IMG/VR virus record: IMGVR_UViG_3300006750_000009
Location: 1-60,091 of that record
Source of the DNA: a virus
Reading direction: 5' to 3' (one strand)
DNA: 60,091 bases
In this document: positions 59,104-60,091 of the stretch, piece by piece
Layout of the letters: every line of letters begins with the position of its first letter
Numbering within the stretch: the stretch's first letter is position 1
Position numbers and translations under genes: made by a program
The notes under the pieces: generated by a model
What the model was told of the DNA's origin: nothing
The model's database searches: none
Seen by the model: only the letters and a program-made list of their open reading frames with translations

Positions 59104-59321
59104 TGGCTAAAAGAAATCCACTAGACAAAGCGTTTAATCTCGCTAAACGTAGAAAACAACCTAAAATTGGACTCGTTGTAAGTAAAATTATAAACGCCCA
59201 AGCTGCAAAAAGGTTGTCTGACGGAGAATCTGTAGATGATGCGAAAAATGACTTCGAAGAATTGACTAAAACAATTAGTCAAGACATTGTAGAAGTTCTA
59301 AGAAAAAAAGGAATAGAGTGA
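59103..59321 (+). CDS. Small basic helical protein
   Basis: 72 residues from ATG 59103. Starts MAKRNPLDKAFNLAKRRKQP, then helical and mixed charge. No family recognised; a nucleic-acid-binding role would fit the charge. Confidence 0.6.
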   Translation: MAKRNPLDKAFNLAKRRKQPKIGLVVSKIINAQAAKRLSDGESVDDAKNDFEELTKTISQDIVEVLRKKGIE

Positions 59322-59560
59322 TGCAACTCGAAAATCAAGACGTTGATAGACAGACCGCATATCGCGCATATATGGCTTCCAGAAGATTGAAAAAAGAAAA
59401 TGTTTGGGTGGCTAAAGTGGATGTTGCAAGTAAAAGTTATTGGATTGGGCAAATTGATAAAAGAAGCTTTTTCTGTTGTCCAGCATCAAAGTTTGTGGTA
59501 AAACAAGACATGTTGGATTACATGAATGAAAAATTAAAGCTACAGCCTTTCGAGGGATAA
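59321..59560 (+). CDS. Small hypothetical protein
   Basis: 79 residues from ATG 59321, sharing a base with the previous stop; an in-frame GTG at 59318 is an alternative. Has VWVAKVDVASKSYWIGQI and a CCPASKF segment. Function unknown. Confidence 0.6.
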   Translation: MQLENQDVDRQTAYRAYMASRRLKKENVWVAKVDVASKSYWIGQIDKRSFFCCPASKFVVKQDMLDYMNEKLKLQPFEG

Positions 59561-60000
59561 TGATTACTACAGCAATTGTTTTGTATTGTTTGGTGTGCTG
59601 GGGTGCAGTGATCTGTTCATTGTATAGTGGAAGATATAATCCAAAGCATGGAGACGAAGAAATGGATACGGCATTTGTGATTCTTATGCCTATTTTGGCT
59701 CCAATTGGACTTATAACAATGGCGGTGGTTGGAGTTTTTATTGGAGTTGGATATTTTATTCGTATGTTGCCATTCGGAAAGCAAATAGCCAAGACAATGA
59801 TGACAATATATAAATGTGGGGAAAGAAAACGCAATCCTGGCAACATAGTTCCAATACCAGATCTCCCACGCAACCTGTTCGTACCAGATCTCCCACGCAA
59901 CCTGTTCAATCCAAACCCTGGCTTGCTGCCAATAGAGCATCCTGATGCTGAGGCGATAAATCTCGACAACGATAATATCCCTGGTAATATAAGATTTTGA
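59560..60000 (+). CDS. Membrane protein with Pro/Asn-rich tail
   Basis: 146 residues from ATG 59560. Two or three hydrophobic spans (residues about 3-22 and 38-68) and a cytoplasmic tail. A 27-bp direct repeat codes for PDLPRNLFV twice in the tail. Function unknown. Confidence 0.65.
   Translation: MITTAIVLYCLVCWGAVICSLYSGRYNPKHGDEEMDTAFVILMPILAPIGLITMAVVGVFIGVGYFIRMLPFGKQIAKTMMTIYKCGERKRNPGNIVPIPDLPRNLFVPDLPRNLFNPNPGLLPIEHPDAEAINLDNDNIPGNIRF
59855..59908 (+). repeat. 27-bp tandem duplication in the last gene
   Basis: Two adjoining copies starting TACCAGATCTCCCACG, in frame. Differences at the end of copy 2 are small, so the event is recent. Confidence 0.85.
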
Positions 60001-60066
60001 AAATATCTGTCAGATAATCAATTCTCAATCAACATACGAATAACGAAAAGAAAAATTCATAAACGG

Positions 60067-60091
60067 TTAACAATTGACCATTTTTGAAGTA
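60067..60091 (+). promoter_or_regulatory. Phage promoter cut by the window end
   Basis: TTAACA at 60067-60072 and a 17-base spacer ending GAAG, followed by TA, the first two bases of the expected TATAAT. The next gene lies outside the window. Confidence 0.75.

Noticed and set aside
1-60091. tRNA or rRNA genes
   Set aside because: No cloverleaf-like sequence or conserved rRNA segment was seen in the short gaps between genes; a covariance search was not possible.

Overview
The window looks like part of a large, AT-rich tailed-phage genome, probably a jumbo or 'huge' phage of a Gram-negative host. No tRNA, rRNA or host-chromosome block is visible. Genes are packed, mostly on the + strand, with many ATGA-type stop/start overlaps. 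Phage-type genes include a terminase ATPase domain, a T4-like RNA ligase, a PhoH-like ATPase, two dCMP-type deaminases, a dUTPase-fold protein, an N6-adenine methyltransferase, probable virion proteins and its own sigma factor. Lipobox proteins suggest a host with an outer membrane. Hosts and relatives are inferred from gene content only.

Layout. 1-3364: small genes, including a degenerate phage metallopeptidase, a DUF5662-like protein, YacG and a YqeY-domain protein. 3458-11040: a doubled promoter followed by a repeat-protein / methyltransferase-like / SF2 helicase block with about 25 copies of a ~60-residue module in five genes, the last one frameshifted. 11122-16888: two GT-B-like genes, ribosomal protein bS21, an RHH protein, a CYTH enzyme, peptide deformylase and small genes. 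16878-19871: a zinc-finger/LAGLIDADG/AP2 homing endonuclease and a TnpB element. 19984-24073: packaging and structural genes. 24103-33440: a metabolic and protein-quality set: thiamine-PP decarboxylase, IF-3, an IscA-like protein, MORN-like repeat proteins, deaminase, Dam, aldehyde dehydrogenase, GroES-like protein and DnaJ. 33421-46672: glycosyltransferase, RNA ligase, PhoH, structural protein, sigma factor, thioredoxin, sugar epimerase, metallophosphoesterase and IF-1. 46828-50037: two large SPFH/Band 7 membrane proteins.

The standout region is 50106-58915. It holds a complete predicted ubiquitin-like conjugation pathway: three paralogous E2-like proteins, a JAMM peptidase, an E1/ThiF-like adenylating enzyme and a beta-grasp Ubl ending in Gly. 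A run of up to six small proteins follows, several with a clear match to the MIB/HERC2 domain pattern known from the eukaryotic E3 ligases Mindbomb and HERC2. The core resembles the E2-JAB-ThiF-Ubl part of the plasmid PRTRC system, but no ParB is present. The association with MIB/HERC2-like modules suggests a phage protein-modification system with its own set of target-recognition factors.

Expression appears to use a phage-wide sigma70-type promoter: TTtaCA, 17 bp, then TATAAT preceded by AAG. Ten examples are located, four of them driving the Ubl region. A second group of genes lacks a Shine-Dalgarno site and has a TATAAA-like box only 3-5 bases before the start codon, which suggests leaderless transcripts.
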